64,000 nt of DNA from Vibrio navarrensis. Its GTDB lineage: Bacteria > Pseudomonadota > Gammaproteobacteria > Enterobacterales > Vibrionaceae. The stretch spans positions 1,922,001-1,986,000 of the forward strand of contig NZ_CP065217.1 in the NCBI RefSeq assembly GCF_015767675.1, read 5' to 3'. Within the stretch, counting starts at the first letter, position 1. Every line of letters begins with the position of its first letter. Under the pieces are notes generated by a model. The model made no database searches and was not told where the DNA came from. It worked only from the letters and a program-made list of their open reading frames with translations. Both the position numbers and the translations under genes were made by a program. This document shows positions 44,317 through 54,881 of the stretch, piece by piece.

Positions 44317-44443
44317 ACATAACGCCCGGCTAAGGGGTTGACAACGCATAGCCGAACTCAAAAAACACACCGAAAACACTGAACTTCAATTTTGCACTAA
44401 AACCGCCAAGCGTTGGCAATCCCTCTTGAGCCGTTTGTTATAC
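44317..44443 (-). repeat. attC 69 (arms GGCT/AGCC)
   Basis: Cores ACATAAC and GTTATAC; inner arms GACAACGC/GCGTTGGC. Owned by the VOC cassette. Confidence 0.95.
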
Positions 44444-44797
44444 GCGTGCTTCCGACCACACTGCAAATTCGTTACCGCTTGGCTCAATAAAATGGAAACG
44501 ACAGCCTCCGGGAAAATCAAAAATTGGGCGAATAATTTGGCCACCGCTATTCTGGACTTTGGCTAAAGTTGTTTTTATGTTTGAGCTATAAAAGATAAGA
44601 AGTGCACCACCCGATGCTGTCTGACTACAACAGTCAGCTTTAAAAAAACCGCCATCTAAACCCTGATTTGAGAATGCTGTATATTCAGGACCATAATCAG
44701 TAAATTCCCAGCCAAAAACTGAAGAGAAAAATGATTTTGTTGCCTCTAAATTTTTTGCTGCAAACTCGACATAATTCAGCTTTTCATTCTGATTCAT
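44438..44797 (-). CDS. VOC family protein, paralogue of 13831-14190
   Basis: 119 residues, same length as the paralogue and alignable end to end without gaps (for example LNYVEFAAKNLEATKSFFSSVFGWEF against LNYVEFAAKDLESTKAFFSKVFGWEF). Uses ATG with GGAG upstream, where the paralogue uses GTG. Stop TAA in the attC core. The two copies have different attC types, so they diverged as separate cassettes. Confidence 0.93.
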   Translation of the reverse strand: MNQNEKLNYVEFAAKNLEATKSFFSSVFGWEFTDYGPEYTAFSNQGLDGGFFKADCCSQTASGGALLIFYSSNIKTTLAKVQNSGGQIIRPIFDFPGGCRFHFIEPSGNEFAVWSEARV

Positions 44798-44829
44798 TTC
44801 ACGACTCCATTGTTAAATTTCCATATAGC

Positions 44830-44956
44830 GTATAACGCCCGGCTAAGGGGTTGACAACGCACCGTCGAACTCAAAAAAACTACTGTAAACACTGAACTTC
44901 AATTTTGCACTAAAGTCGCCAAGCGTTGGCAATCCCTCTTGAGCCGTTTGTTATGC
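44830..44956 (-). repeat. attC 70 (arms GGCT/AGCC)
   Basis: Cores GTATAAC and GTTATGC; inner arms GACAACGC/GCGTTGGC. Owned by C6. Confidence 0.95.
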
Positions 44957-45351
44957 AAATTCAATAAGATAAACTTAACTTACACGACCAAAAGCCACAA
45001 TTGCAATAGTTGAGTGATTCAAGAATCAACCCAAGCAAGAGCCGTGATAAATGAGCTACCAAAACAAAGTCCACCTTTCAGCAACAAACCAAGCTTTTAT
45101 GTTAGGAAAACTCAACGAGCGAAAACTTCAGCAAGTACAAAATGCTCGATAACATTGTCCTTTCCACACTTTTCGCCCGCTGAATTGGCAGCAAGCCAAC
45201 GCTAAAAATGATTGAGGCAAACCAAGAATCTTGTCTGTTTTACGGTTTGAGTTAACCACGAATCTGAGGGTGAAAAAGTTCATTTGCCGACAACACAAAA
45301 CGAATAGCCGGAGAAATCCCAAAAGATTGAGCCCCTAAATTAACCTGAGTT
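44957..45351 (-). repeat. ORF-less cassette, family C copy 6
   Basis: Close to copy 2. Confidence 0.85.
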
Positions 45352-45477
45352 GCATAACGCCGCGTTAAGGGGTGAATGCCGCATAAACCAAACTTCCGCA
45401 GACCACTTTCACCACCGAAACCACCGCATACCAAAAATGCCACGCGGCATGAATCCCTCTTAAACGCTTTGTTATGT
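45352..45477 (-). repeat. attC 71 (arms GCGTT/AACGC)
   Basis: Cores GCATAAC and GTTATGT; inner arms ATGCCGC/GCGGCAT. Owned by the 45472 gene. Confidence 0.95.
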
Positions 45478-45840
45478 GCGTAGTTCAAACTCATACTCGG
45501 TAAGACACCATTGCTTTGGGTTTCTCCAACTGATTTCTTTAAATGAAGTTGTTAAATCACCACTTAATAAAAGCTGCTTCATATAGTAGCTAGGTGAAAT
45601 ATAAGCTTTATAGTCGTAAGCAAATACAAAACCCTGTCTATTAAGCTCAAGCATTGCCTTCTTGGTTTCTTCGGATTCAATTCCATTACAAGCCATAACT
45701 GCATCAGTATAGCCACTGTCAAGGATATCTTGGCTGTTTCCACTCAACCGTATTGAGGTATTGTCTATAGAAGTAACGTGCATAGGTGGAACCTCTCCTA
45801 GCTGGCCAAACTCAACTTTGTAAGGGGGCTGTTTTATCAA
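45472..45840 (-). CDS. hypothetical protein
   Basis: 122 residues from a TTG at 45838-45840 with AGGAGG 4 nt upstream; the longer frame is attC translation, and the first in-frame ATG is 19 codons later with no Shine-Dalgarno. Not recognised. Alternating strands and helices (MHVTSIDNTSIRLSG, ETKKAMLELNRQGFVFAYDYKAYISPSYYMKQLLL). Stop TAA in the attC core. Confidence 0.7.
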   Translation of the reverse strand: MIKQPPYKVEFGQLGEVPPMHVTSIDNTSIRLSGNSQDILDSGYTDAVMACNGIESEETKKAMLELNRQGFVFAYDYKAYISPSYYMKQLLLSGDLTTSFKEISWRNPKQWCLTEYEFELRT

Positions 45841-45853
45841 TTTTCCTCCTAGC

Positions 45854-45979
45854 ACATAACGCTGCGTTAAGGGGTGAATGCCGCATAAACCAACCTTCCG
45901 CAGACCACTTTCACCACAAAACTCACTGCAAACCAAAAATGCCACGCGGCATGAATCCCACTTGAACGCCTTGTTAGCG
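45854..45979 (-). repeat. attC 72 (arms GCGTT/AACGC)
   Basis: Cores ACATAAC and GTTAGCG; CTGCGTT variant; inner arms ATGCCGC/GCGGCAT. Owned by the DUF3592-like cassette. Confidence 0.95.
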
Positions 45980-45993
45980 CAAAAGTTCACTAC

Positions 45994-46515
45994 CTAATTA
46001 TTTATTGTTCTTTTTTGTCGGGAAAATACAAATGCAGCTATAAACATACTGATGATGGAAAGTATGAGAACGCCTCCATATGTATACACTTTGAAATGGT
46101 AACTATCGCACATACGCTCTACAACAGACTCACTAGGCTTTGCAGGATTGACAAAGATTTTTATTTCTTTTCCTATATCCTTGGTATACACAAGCCTTTT
46201 GGCTTCATCGTGCAACTCACCGTTATCATATGATTTTACCCATGAATAACGATTACCTACATACACCTTACTGCCATAGTTATATTCATATGAAACCTTA
46301 GGAGCGTATGCAATTTTCCTACGGCGATTCGTATCTTCAAATGTCATAGAATCAACTTCTGCGTGAATTATCTTCGCTGGAATTACATCCCAGCTCTGAG
46401 AGATATAACACCCATATCCAATCTTCATCGGCGTTGCAACAGCGACATACACGAGAAGCAAAAACATTGGCGAAAATAGTAGTATCAATAGAATACGTAG
46501 GTACTTTTTTAACAT
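45994..46515 (-). CDS. DUF3592-like membrane protein
   Basis: 173 residues. Membrane helices at about 8-28 and 144-164 flank an outside beta-rich domain (IPAKIIHAEVDSMTF, YAPKVSYEYNYGSKVYVGNRY, KIFVNPAKPSESVVE), the usual DUF3592 layout. The NPAKPSES stretch is typical. Shine-Dalgarno weak. Function of the family unknown. Confidence 0.85.
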   Translation of the reverse strand: MLKKYLRILLILLFSPMFLLLVYVAVATPMKIGYGCYISQSWDVIPAKIIHAEVDSMTFEDTNRRRKIAYAPKVSYEYNYGSKVYVGNRYSWVKSYDNGELHDEAKRLVYTKDIGKEIKIFVNPAKPSESVVERMCDSYHFKVYTYGGVLILSIISMFIAAFVFSRQKRTINN

Positions 46516-46609
46516 CCGCTCATTTAACGTTTAGAAATTTGACTTTTATATTAACCGAAAGCCAAATTTCATAATCACCTGATTGCTCCGCTATCGTCGC
46601 AAAATTTTG

Positions 46610-46734
46610 TGCTAACGCCCTGCTAAGGGGTGAGCAATGCACTACGAAAGCTACCGCACACCGCCTAATCACAAAACTCACCGCATGCTGAAAATGCCAC
46701 GCATTGCGAATCCCGCTTAAGCAGTTTGTTAGCT
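46610..46734 (-). repeat. attC 73 (arms CTGCT/AGCAG)
   Basis: Cores TGCTAAC and GTTAGCT; inner arms GCAATGC/GCATTGC. Identical to site 95 apart from the first core bases. Owned by B7. Confidence 0.95.
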
Positions 46735-47076
46735 TAAATTTCAGCACCTTAGATTTACCAAAACTGAGATTAAACCGATTTGGAAAACCAACAAACCACT
46801 TGAGTTTTGAAACCCGAATTAGGTCAAACTTTGTGACCTTTCGTGCGATTTGAAAACCCGAAATTTTTGATAAATCATTTTCGGAAAACTCAAAGCGAAA
46901 GCAAAACTACTAAAGCGACTTTGCGCCAAGCTGGCTAACCTCGCGCAATCTCAAAGCTCAATTGAGGCAACTGCTTAAAACTCCAATTGGCAAACAATGT
47001 TGATTTGCCGAGAAACCTGAATTAATTGCCAAGGGAAGAAAAAACCGGCTGCAATCAATTGATTTTCATTGTTTTA
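46735..47076 (-). repeat. ORF-less cassette, family B copy 7
   Basis: Nearly identical to copy 9 (62205-62546); the one difference I found is c at 47046 against a at 62516. A recent duplication. Confidence 0.88.
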
Positions 47077-47203
47077 AGCTAACGCCGCGTTAAGGGGTGC
47101 AGGCACGCAATACACAAGTTACCGCACAATGCCGTAACCACCAAACCCAACGCAAATTGAAAATGCCACGCGTGCCAAGTCCCTCTTGAACGCTTTGTTA
47201 TGT
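47077..47203 (-). repeat. attC 74 (arms GCGTT/AACGC)
   Basis: Cores AGCTAAC and GTTATGT; inner arms GGCACGC/GCGTGCC. Owned by A16. Confidence 0.95.
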
Positions 47204-47547
47204 TTAAGCTTCAAGGGCTTACGTTTTACCAAAACCAAGATTAACTCAGCGTTGACTCACAAACAAAAACCAAGACCTAAAAAACTGAAATGACTCATAG
47301 ATTTGAAAAACAGACTTCGAATCTTAGCAATTCAAGCCCAAAAACTTGTGGTCAAAATACCGATTAAGCCAGCCGCACCTACCTCGCGCTTACTCGAAAA
47401 TAGACTGAGGCAACACTCTGAATTTCCAGCGCCAAAGAATAAATGTCCGGAAAGCAGCGCCAAGTGAAGCCACTTTGCCGACGAGCACAAAATCAACAAG
47501 CCGAGGGAGCAAAGAAAAGATACAACCCACTGATTTGACGTGATTAA
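47204..47547 (-). repeat. ORF-less cassette, family A copy 16
   Basis: Near-twin of copy 3, 38 kb away. Hydrophobic frame open. Confidence 0.85.
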
Positions 47548-47673
47548 ACATAACGCCCGCTTAAGTGGTGAGCAACGCAATACCGATGTTTCCGCACACC
47601 ACCCTAATCACTTAAATCAACGCATGGTAAAAACGCCACGCGTTGCGAATCCGTCTTAAAGCGTTTGTTATGT
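47548..47673 (-). repeat. attC 75 (arms CGCTT/AAGCG)
   Basis: Cores ACATAAC and GTTATGT; inner arms GCAACGC/GCGTTGC, AAGTGGTG variant. Owned by the GNAT cassette. Confidence 0.95.
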
Positions 47674-48102
47674 GTTTGAACTTAAAGGGATTTCCATTTC
47701 CACTAACCCTTTAACTTCAGATGTTCTAACAAAGCCTCTAGACTCATACAGATTGATCGCTGGGTTTTCACTAAACACACGTAGAACTAGCTTAGTGGAT
47801 TTACGACTGAGTGCATGCCCCACAACTAGATCAAGGCACTTAGCCCCAATTCCTCTACCTTGAAACTCCGGTAAAAGTTGAAAGTCTCTCAGAAAGGTCG
47901 TTTCGCCACTATAGCTAAAACGAAGAACACCTACACGGGTTTGGTCTAGGTGAATCTCGTAGTTTTCTAGTTCTTCCCAACTGTTTAGAAACTGATTGTG
48001 ATCCCAGATAATCCCACGAGTTAGATAATAACTTGCCATATTTATCTTGGTTAAAGACTCTGCGAATAATGGGTCACTACCGATTTTAAGCTGTACTTCC
48101 AT
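47668..48102 (-). CDS. GNAT family N-acetyltransferase
   Basis: 144 residues. FLRDFQLLPEFQGRGIGAKCLDLVV (acetyl-CoA loop) and NPAINLYESRGFVRTSE (late motif). Start ATG at 48100-48102 with AGAGGG upstream. Stop TAA in the attC core. Substrate unknown. Confidence 0.92.
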   Translation of the reverse strand: MEVQLKIGSDPLFAESLTKINMASYYLTRGIIWDHNQFLNSWEELENYEIHLDQTRVGVLRFSYSGETTFLRDFQLLPEFQGRGIGAKCLDLVVGHALSRKSTKLVLRVFSENPAINLYESRGFVRTSEVKGLVEMEIPLSSNT

Positions 48103-48120
48103 GCCTTTCCCTCTTGCTAC

Positions 48121-48248
48121 ACATAACGCCGCGTTAAGGGGTGAATGCCGCTTAAATCAACTTTCAGCACACCACTTTCACCCCCCCAAAATCACCGCAT
48201 ACCAAAAATGCCACGCGGCATGAATCCCTCTTGAACGCCTTGTTATAC
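48121..48248 (-). repeat. attC 76 (arms GCGTT/AACGC)
   Basis: Cores ACATAAC and GTTATAC; inner arms ATGCCGC/GCGGCAT. Has a run of seven C (48181-48187) in its spacer. Owned by the 48279 gene. Confidence 0.94.
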
Positions 48249-48278
48249 CAATTTTGGGCCAATCATAAGCAACCTAAC

Positions 48279-48629
48279 TTATAAGCCAAACCCAACTTTA
48301 GGGAGTTTACGAACTGAGCGAACACCCCATTGTGATAAATCTGGCTTAGGTTGGCCCGTGAAGTCACCAAGGCAGATATACCCTCTAGACAGATAACGAT
48401 AAAGGAAATCACCACCCTCTAAAGAGCCTCTTCTATCATCACCAAATGGTAATTTTATGCGATCTACTCGTAAATCTGACGCGGCTTTGAAAGCTGGATA
48501 AACGCTGGAATTCACCGAATATGAGCTTAGATCGTTTAGAAGTGCTTTATCAGACATTTGTGATGTTGTACGACTAAAGATCATGATTAGACGTTTCTGC
48601 TGTTCTGATGAAACGATGATCATTTCCAT
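48279..48629 (-). CDS. hypothetical protein
   Basis: 116 residues, not recognised. N-terminal half helical (EQQKRLIMIFSRTTSQMSDKALL); C-terminal half Gly/Arg-rich (FGDDRRGSLEGGDFLYRYLSRGY). Soluble. Start ATG at 48627-48629 with AAAGGA about 10 nt upstream. Confidence 0.7.
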   Translation of the reverse strand: MEMIIVSSEQQKRLIMIFSRTTSQMSDKALLNDLSSYSVNSSVYPAFKAASDLRVDRIKLPFGDDRRGSLEGGDFLYRYLSRGYICLGDFTGQPKPDLSQWGVRSVRKLPKVGFGL

Positions 48630-48715
48630 TTTGGTTTTCCTTTGAAATAAGGAAGTATATAGAAACCAAGCTTCTCTCGATAGTCTCTTGAGTTGGAGCT
48701 GATTACGATGAATTG

Positions 48716-48841
48716 GTATAACGCCGCGTTAAGGGGTGAGTGCCGCATAAACCAACTTTCCGCAGACCACTTTCACCACCAAAATCACCGCATACCAAAA
48801 ATGCCACGCGGCACGAATCCCTCTTTAACGCTTTGTTATGT
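48716..48841 (-). repeat. attC 77 (arms GCGTT/AACGC)
   Basis: Cores GTATAAC and GTTATGT; inner arms GTGCCGC/GCGGCAC. Owned by A17. Confidence 0.95.
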
Positions 48842-49183
48842 TTAAGCTTCAAGGGCTTACGTTTTACCAAAACCAAGATTAACTCAGCGTTGACTCACAA
48901 ACAAAAGCCAAAACCAAAAAAACTGAAATGACTCATAGATTTGAAAAACAGACTTCAAATTTCGACTGTTCAAGCCCAAAACCTAAGATCAAATTTCTGA
49001 TTGAGCCAACCGCCCTACCTCGTGCTTACCCGAGAATTGACTGAGGCAACTCTCTGAATTTCCAGAGCCAAAGAACAAGTGTCCGGAAAACAGCGCCAAA
49101 CGAAACCAACTTGCCGACAAGCACAAAATCAACAAGCCGAGGGAGCAAAGAAAAGATACAACCAACTGATTTGACGTGATTAA
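48842..49183 (-). repeat. ORF-less cassette, family A copy 17
   Basis: Mosaic: right part as copy 5, left-centre its own (cttcaaatttcgactgttc). Confidence 0.85.
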
Positions 49184-49308
49184 ACATAACGCCCAATTAA
49201 GTGGTGAACAACGCACTGACCAAGCCGCTGCATAACACCGTAAACACTTTACCTGACGCATAGTAAAACTGCCACGCGTTGAGAATCCACTTGAATTGTT
49301 TGTTATGT
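49184..49308 (-). repeat. attC 78 (arms CAATT/AATTG)
   Basis: Cores ACATAAC and GTTATGT; inner arms CAACGC/GCGTTG with AAGTGGTGA/AATCCACTT pairing. Owned by cassette G. Confidence 0.94.
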
Positions 49309-49728
49309 GAATTTCACTATGCATTCAAAGTAAACCACCGTAGAAACGAAGGAATTTGAATAAGTTACGTGCAAAAACGATGCTTACCACAACCTAAATT
49401 TCACAGCGATCTGAGCCAAAGAGAGCCACTTACGAATCAACAACAAAGAAAGCGCCCTTTCAGCCACAATAAAACCTTTTGCTTCATCAGACTTTCAGAG
49501 CTGAACTTCAGCAAGAGAGTCAGTCAAAAAGACATTTCAATTAAAACGATTTGAAACCACCGAAACTCAACACAAACCAGAGCCAAAACTAAATTGAGGC
49601 AACCCAAGAACCTTCAAAACGATAAATCTCAGGTTGTTCAAGAATCCATTTCGACCAAGCCAACTTGCCGAAAACACGGAACAAATTCTCAATGAAATCG
49701 TAGTTTTGACCTTAAAAACTCATCAAAC
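49309..49728 (-). other. unique ORF-less cassette (G)
   Basis: About 420 bp, no gene seen. It carries aattgaggcaaccc and acttgccgaaaacacgg in the same order as families A-C, so it is a single-copy relative of them. Confidence 0.72.
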
Positions 49729-49855
49729 ACATAACGCCGCGTTAAGGGGCGCAGGCACGCAATACAAAAGTGACCGCATGACAACTTAACCACTAAACCC
49801 AACGCAAATTGAAAATGCCACGCGTGCTAAGTCCCTCTTGAACGCTTTGTTATGC
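49729..49855 (-). repeat. attC 79 (arms GCGTT/AACGC)
   Basis: Cores ACATAAC and GTTATGC; inner arms GGCACGC/GCGTGC(T). Owned by A18. Confidence 0.95.
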
Positions 49856-50198
49856 TTAAGCTTCAATGACTTACGTTTACCAAAACCAAGATTAACTCAG
49901 CTTTAACTCACAAACAAAAGCCGAAAACCAAAAAACTGAGATGACTCATAATTTTGAAAATCAGACTTTGAACTTTGGCAGATAAAACCGAAAAACCTAA
50001 GATCAAATTTCTGATTGAGACAACCGCCCTAACCTCGCACTTGACCGAATATTGATTGAGGCAATTCTCTGAATTTCCAGCGCCAAAGAAAAAGTGTCCG
50101 GAAAATAGCGCCCACTGAAGCCAACTTGCCGACAAACTCAAAACTGAAAAGCCAAAGGAACAAAGAAGAACCATAACCCACTGATTTTTGGTGATTAA
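49856..50198 (-). repeat. ORF-less cassette, family A copy 18
   Basis: Left as copy 7, right as copies 4 and 9. Hydrophobic frame open and long. Confidence 0.85.
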
Positions 50199-50324
50199 GC
50201 ATAACGCCCGGTTAAGGGGCAGCCAACGCCATGACCAAGCTTCCGCATAACACCGTAACCACAAAAACCAACGCATGATAAAAATGCCGCGCGTTGGCTG
50301 TCCCTCTTGAACCGTTTGTTATGT
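50199..50324 (-). repeat. attC 80 (arms CGGTT/AACCG)
   Basis: Cores GCATAAC and GTTATGT; inner arms GCCAACGC/GCGTTGGC. Owned by A19. Confidence 0.95.
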
Positions 50325-50668
50325 TTAAGCTTCAATGACTTACGTTTTACCAGAACCAAGATTAACTCAGCTTTGACTCACAAACAAAAGCCAAGACCTA
50401 AAAAACTGAAACGACTCATAGATTTGAAAAACAGACTTTGAATTTCGGCAATTCAATCACAAAAACCTGTGATCAAAATACTGATTGAGCCAGCTAAACC
50501 AACATCGCGCTTGCCCAAAAATTGATTGAGGCAATTTTCTGAATTTCCAGCGCCAAAGAATAATTGTCCGGAAAACCGCGCCCACTGAAACTAACTTGCC
50601 GACAAACACAAAACAAATCAGCCGAGGGAACAAAGAAAAACCATAATCCACTGATTTTTGGTGATTAA
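50325..50668 (-). repeat. ORF-less cassette, family A copy 19
   Basis: The long - strand frame here (50457-50672) is the alternative one (LFPRLICFVFVGK), not the usual one. Confidence 0.85.
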
Positions 50669-50794
50669 ACATAACGCCCGGTTAAGGGGCAGCCAACGCA
50701 ATTACCAAGCTTCCGCATAACACCGTAACCACAAAAACCAACGCATGATTAAAATGCCGCGCGTTGGCTGCCCCTCTTGAACCGTTTGTTATGT
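50669..50794 (-). repeat. attC 81 (arms CGGTT/AACCG)
   Basis: Cores ACATAAC and GTTATGT; inner arms GCCAACGC/GCGTTGGC. Owned by A20. Confidence 0.95.
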
Positions 50795-51138
50795 TTAAGC
50801 TTCAATGACTTACGTTTTACCAAAACCAAGATTAACTCAGCTTTGACTCACAAACAAAAGCCAAGACCTAAAAAACTGAAACGACTCATAGATTTGAAAA
50901 ACAGACTTTGAATTTCGGCAATTCACGCCCCAAAACCTGTGTTCAAAATACTGATTTCGCCAACCGCCCTAAACTAGCGCTTACTCGAAAATTGAATGAG
51001 GCAATTCTCTGAATTTCCAGCGCCAAAGAATAATTGTCCGGAAAACAGCGCCCGCTGAAGCCAACTTGCCGACAAACACAAAACCAATCAGCCGAGGGAA
51101 CAAAGAAAAACCATAATCCACTGATTTTTGGTGATTAA
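50795..51138 (-). repeat. ORF-less cassette, family A copy 20
   Basis: Left and centre as copy 8; right end as copies 10 and 11. Copies 18-20 form a tandem run of three. Confidence 0.85.
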
Positions 51139-51265
51139 ACATAACGCCGCGTTAAGGGGTGAGTGCCGCATAAACCAAGCTTCCCCAGACCACTTTCACC
51201 ACCAAAACCAACCGCATACCAAAAATGCCACGCGGCATGAATCCCTCTTAAACGCCTTGTTATGT
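51139..51265 (-). repeat. attC 82 (arms GCGTT/AACGC)
   Basis: Cores ACATAAC and GTTATGT; inner arms GTGCCGC/GCGGCAT. Owned by the 51280 gene. Confidence 0.95.
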
Positions 51266-51279
51266 GTTTGAATTAACAG

Positions 51280-51543
51280 TTAAAGATTACCTGTTTTGAC
51301 CACAAAGCGCGATAATTTATGCCCCACCGCGAAACTTACTACCGCTACAGTAACTATTATTGAGAAAAAATAACCAACTGTTGCCGAGACACCAAAACCC
51401 CAAACGAAAGAAAATACCAAACCTTGGAAAGCTTCGTAAGGCCAAACGAGAAGCGGAAAGTGAGACCAGTCCATGATGACGAAAACTAGGGTACTCAAAG
51501 ATAAAACCGATGATAAGAACCCAATGATATTGTGACGATTCAT
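51280..51543 (-). CDS. hypothetical small membrane protein
   Basis: 87 residues with two or three membrane helices (IIGFLSSVLSLSTLVFVIM, GLVFSFVWGFGVSATVGYFF, IIVTVAVVSFAVG). Start ATG at 51541-51543, weak Shine-Dalgarno. Not recognised. Confidence 0.7.
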   Translation of the reverse strand: MNRHNIIGFLSSVLSLSTLVFVIMDWSHFPLLVWPYEAFQGLVFSFVWGFGVSATVGYFFSIIVTVAVVSFAVGHKLSRFVVKTGNL

Positions 51544-51620
51544 ACTAGTAATCCACTAGAAACATTTTCCGCAATTCTAATTTTTACTTTTTGATTTAGA
51601 AAGATAAATTCCGGAAAGAC

Positions 51621-51746
51621 ACATAACGCCCGGTTAAGGGGCAGCCAACGCCATTACTAAGCTTCCGCATAACACCTTAACCACTAAACCCAACGCATAG
51701 TGAAAATGCCACGCGTTGGCTGTCCCTCTTGAACCGTTTGTTATGT
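51621..51746 (-). repeat. attC 83 (arms CGGTT/AACCG)
   Basis: Cores ACATAAC and GTTATGT; inner arms GCCAACGC/GCGTTGGC. Owned by A21. Confidence 0.95.
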
Positions 51747-52012
51747 TTAAGCTTCAATGACTTACGTTTTACCAAAACCAAGATTAACTCAGCTTTGATT
51801 CACAAACAAAAGCCAAGACCTAAAAAACTGAAACGATTCATAGATTTGAAAAACAGACTGTGAATTTCAGCAATTCAAGCCCAAAACCTGTGTTCAAAAT
51901 ACTGATTGAGCCAAACCGCCCTAACCTCGCGCTTACCCGAAAATTGATTGAGGCAATTTGTAGTGGTACAGTAAATTTGGCCACCTAAATAGAGGTGTTA
52001 AAATACATCTCA

Positions 52013-53212
<1,200 letters not shown>

Positions 53213-53355
53213 CCACTACAATTCTCTGAATTTCCAGCGCCAAAGAACAAGTGTCCGGAAAACAGCGCCCGCTGAAGCCAACTTGCCGACAAACACAAAA
53301 CCAATCAGCCGAGGGAACAAAGAAAAACAATAATCCACTGATTTTTGGTGATTAA

Positions 53356-53481
53356 ACATAACGCCCGGTTAAGGGGCTGCCAACGCCATTACCAAGCTTC
53401 CGCATAACACCGTAACCACAAAAACCAACGCATAATAAAAATGCCACGCGTTGGCTGTCCCTCTTGAACCGTTTGTTATGC
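53356..53481 (-). repeat. attC 84 (arms CGGTT/AACCG)
   Basis: Cores ACATAAC and GTTATGC; inner arms GCCAACGC/GCGTTGGC, with GGGCTGCC in place of GGGCAGCC. Owned by A22. Confidence 0.95.
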
Positions 53482-53827
53482 TTAAGCTTCAATGACTTAC
53501 GTTTTACCAAAACCAAGATTAACTCAGCTTTGATTCACAAACAAAACCCAAAAACCAAAAAAACTGAAATGACTCATAGATTTGAAAATCAGACTTTGAA
53601 ACTTTGGCTACTAATGCTCAAAAACCTAAGATCAAATTTCTGATTGAGCTAACCGCCCTAACCTCGCGCTTGCCCAAAAATTGATTGAGGCAATTCTCTG
53701 AATTTCCAGCGCCAAAGAATAGTTGTCAGGGAAACAGCGCCCACTGAAGCCAACTTGCCGACAAACACAAAACCAACACGCCGAGGGAGCAAAGAAAAGA
53801 TGCAACCAACTGATTTTTGCTGATTAA
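53482..53827 (-). repeat. ORF-less cassette, family A copy 22
   Basis: Left as copy 13; right as copy 8 (cacgccgagggagc). Mosaic. Confidence 0.85.
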
Positions 53828-53953
53828 GCATAACGCCCGCTTAAGGGGCAGACAACGCTACTACTAACTTTCCGCATAACACCGTAATCACAAAAACCAA
53901 CGCATAGTAAAAATGCCGCGCGTTGGCTGTCCCTCTTGAAGCGTTTGTTAGGC
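53828..53953 (-). repeat. attC 85 (arms CGCTT/AAGCG)
   Basis: Cores GCATAAC and GTTAGGC; inner arms GACAACGC/GCGTTGGC. Owned by E2. Confidence 0.95.
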
Positions 53954-54287
53954 CAACCAATTGACACCGAGACTTTCAAAAACAAAGAACAGGCTTTTTT
54001 GTAAACTTAAAACTAACTAACCGATTCATTTATAAACTAAAATTTCAAATCAACAAAGAAACAAAAAACTCAAATTGAGCGATTTGGAAGAAAAGTGACG
54101 AGCGTAGCATTCTCGGCGGACGTTTGGATGCTGAAGGTTATTTTGCTGCTGAATTCACAACGTTAAACAACCCAACGCGATCAAGAAACAATAAATATGT
54201 GATGATTATTTATTGCTTAAGTTCAGCCGGCGAAGATGGGATTTACCGTTCAATTCCAACTCGATTTAGCTGATAAAAACTCACTTT
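53954..54287 (-). repeat. ORF-less cassette, family E copy 2
   Basis: Aligns end to end with copy 1 at 35684-36018. Its attC is CGCTT type, that of copy 1 is GGCT type, while both are followed on the right by a CTGCT attC and a family B copy. Confidence 0.8.
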
Positions 54288-54413
54288 GCCTAACGCCCTG
54301 CTAAGGGGTGAGCAATGCACTGCGAAAGCTACCGCACAACGCTTTAATCACAAAACTCACCGCATGCTAAAAATGCCACGCATTGCGAATCCCGCTTAAG
54401 CAGTTTGTTAGCT
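54288..54413 (-). repeat. attC 86 (arms CTGCT/AGCAG)
   Basis: Cores GCCTAAC and GTTAGCT; inner arms GCAATGC/GCATTGC. Owned by B8. Confidence 0.95.
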
Positions 54414-54755
54414 TAAATTTCAGCACCTTAAGATTGACCAAAATTGAGATTAACCCGATTTGGGAAACCAACAAACCACTTGAGTTTTAAAACCCGAATT
54501 GACTCAAACTTTGTGGTCGTTCATTTGCTTTGAAACCAGTAAATTTTGCGAATTCATTTCCTTAGAACTCAAAGCGAAAGTAAAACTGCCAAAGCGAGTT
54601 TGCGCCAAACTGACTGACCTCGCGCAACCCCAAAACTCAATTGAGGCAACTGCTCAAGACTTGCGCTGGCAAATAATGCTGATTTGCCGAGAAAACTGAA
54701 CGAATGGCCAAGGGAAGAAAGAAAAGACCACAACCAATTGATTTTATTTGTTTTA
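54414..54755 (-). repeat. ORF-less cassette, family B copy 8
   Basis: Diverged in the middle (gcgaattcatttccttag). Confidence 0.85.
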
Positions 54756-54881
54756 AGCTAACGCCCTGTTAAGGTGTGAGCAACGCAATACTGAAGCTGC
54801 CGCATACCACCTTAAACACTAAACGCAACGCATAGTAAAAATGCCACGCGTTGCGAATCACTCTTAAACAGTTTGTTATGC
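54756..54881 (-). repeat. attC 87 (arms CTGTT/AACAG)
   Basis: Cores AGCTAAC and GTTATGC; inner arms GCAACGC/GCGTTGC, AAGGTGTG paired with CACTCTT. Owned by the GrpB-like cassette. Confidence 0.95.

Noticed and set aside
46516..46609. Promoter upstream of the DUF3592-like gene
   Set aside because: AT-rich with TAATAT-like hexamers, but no pair with proper spacing and a recognisable -35.
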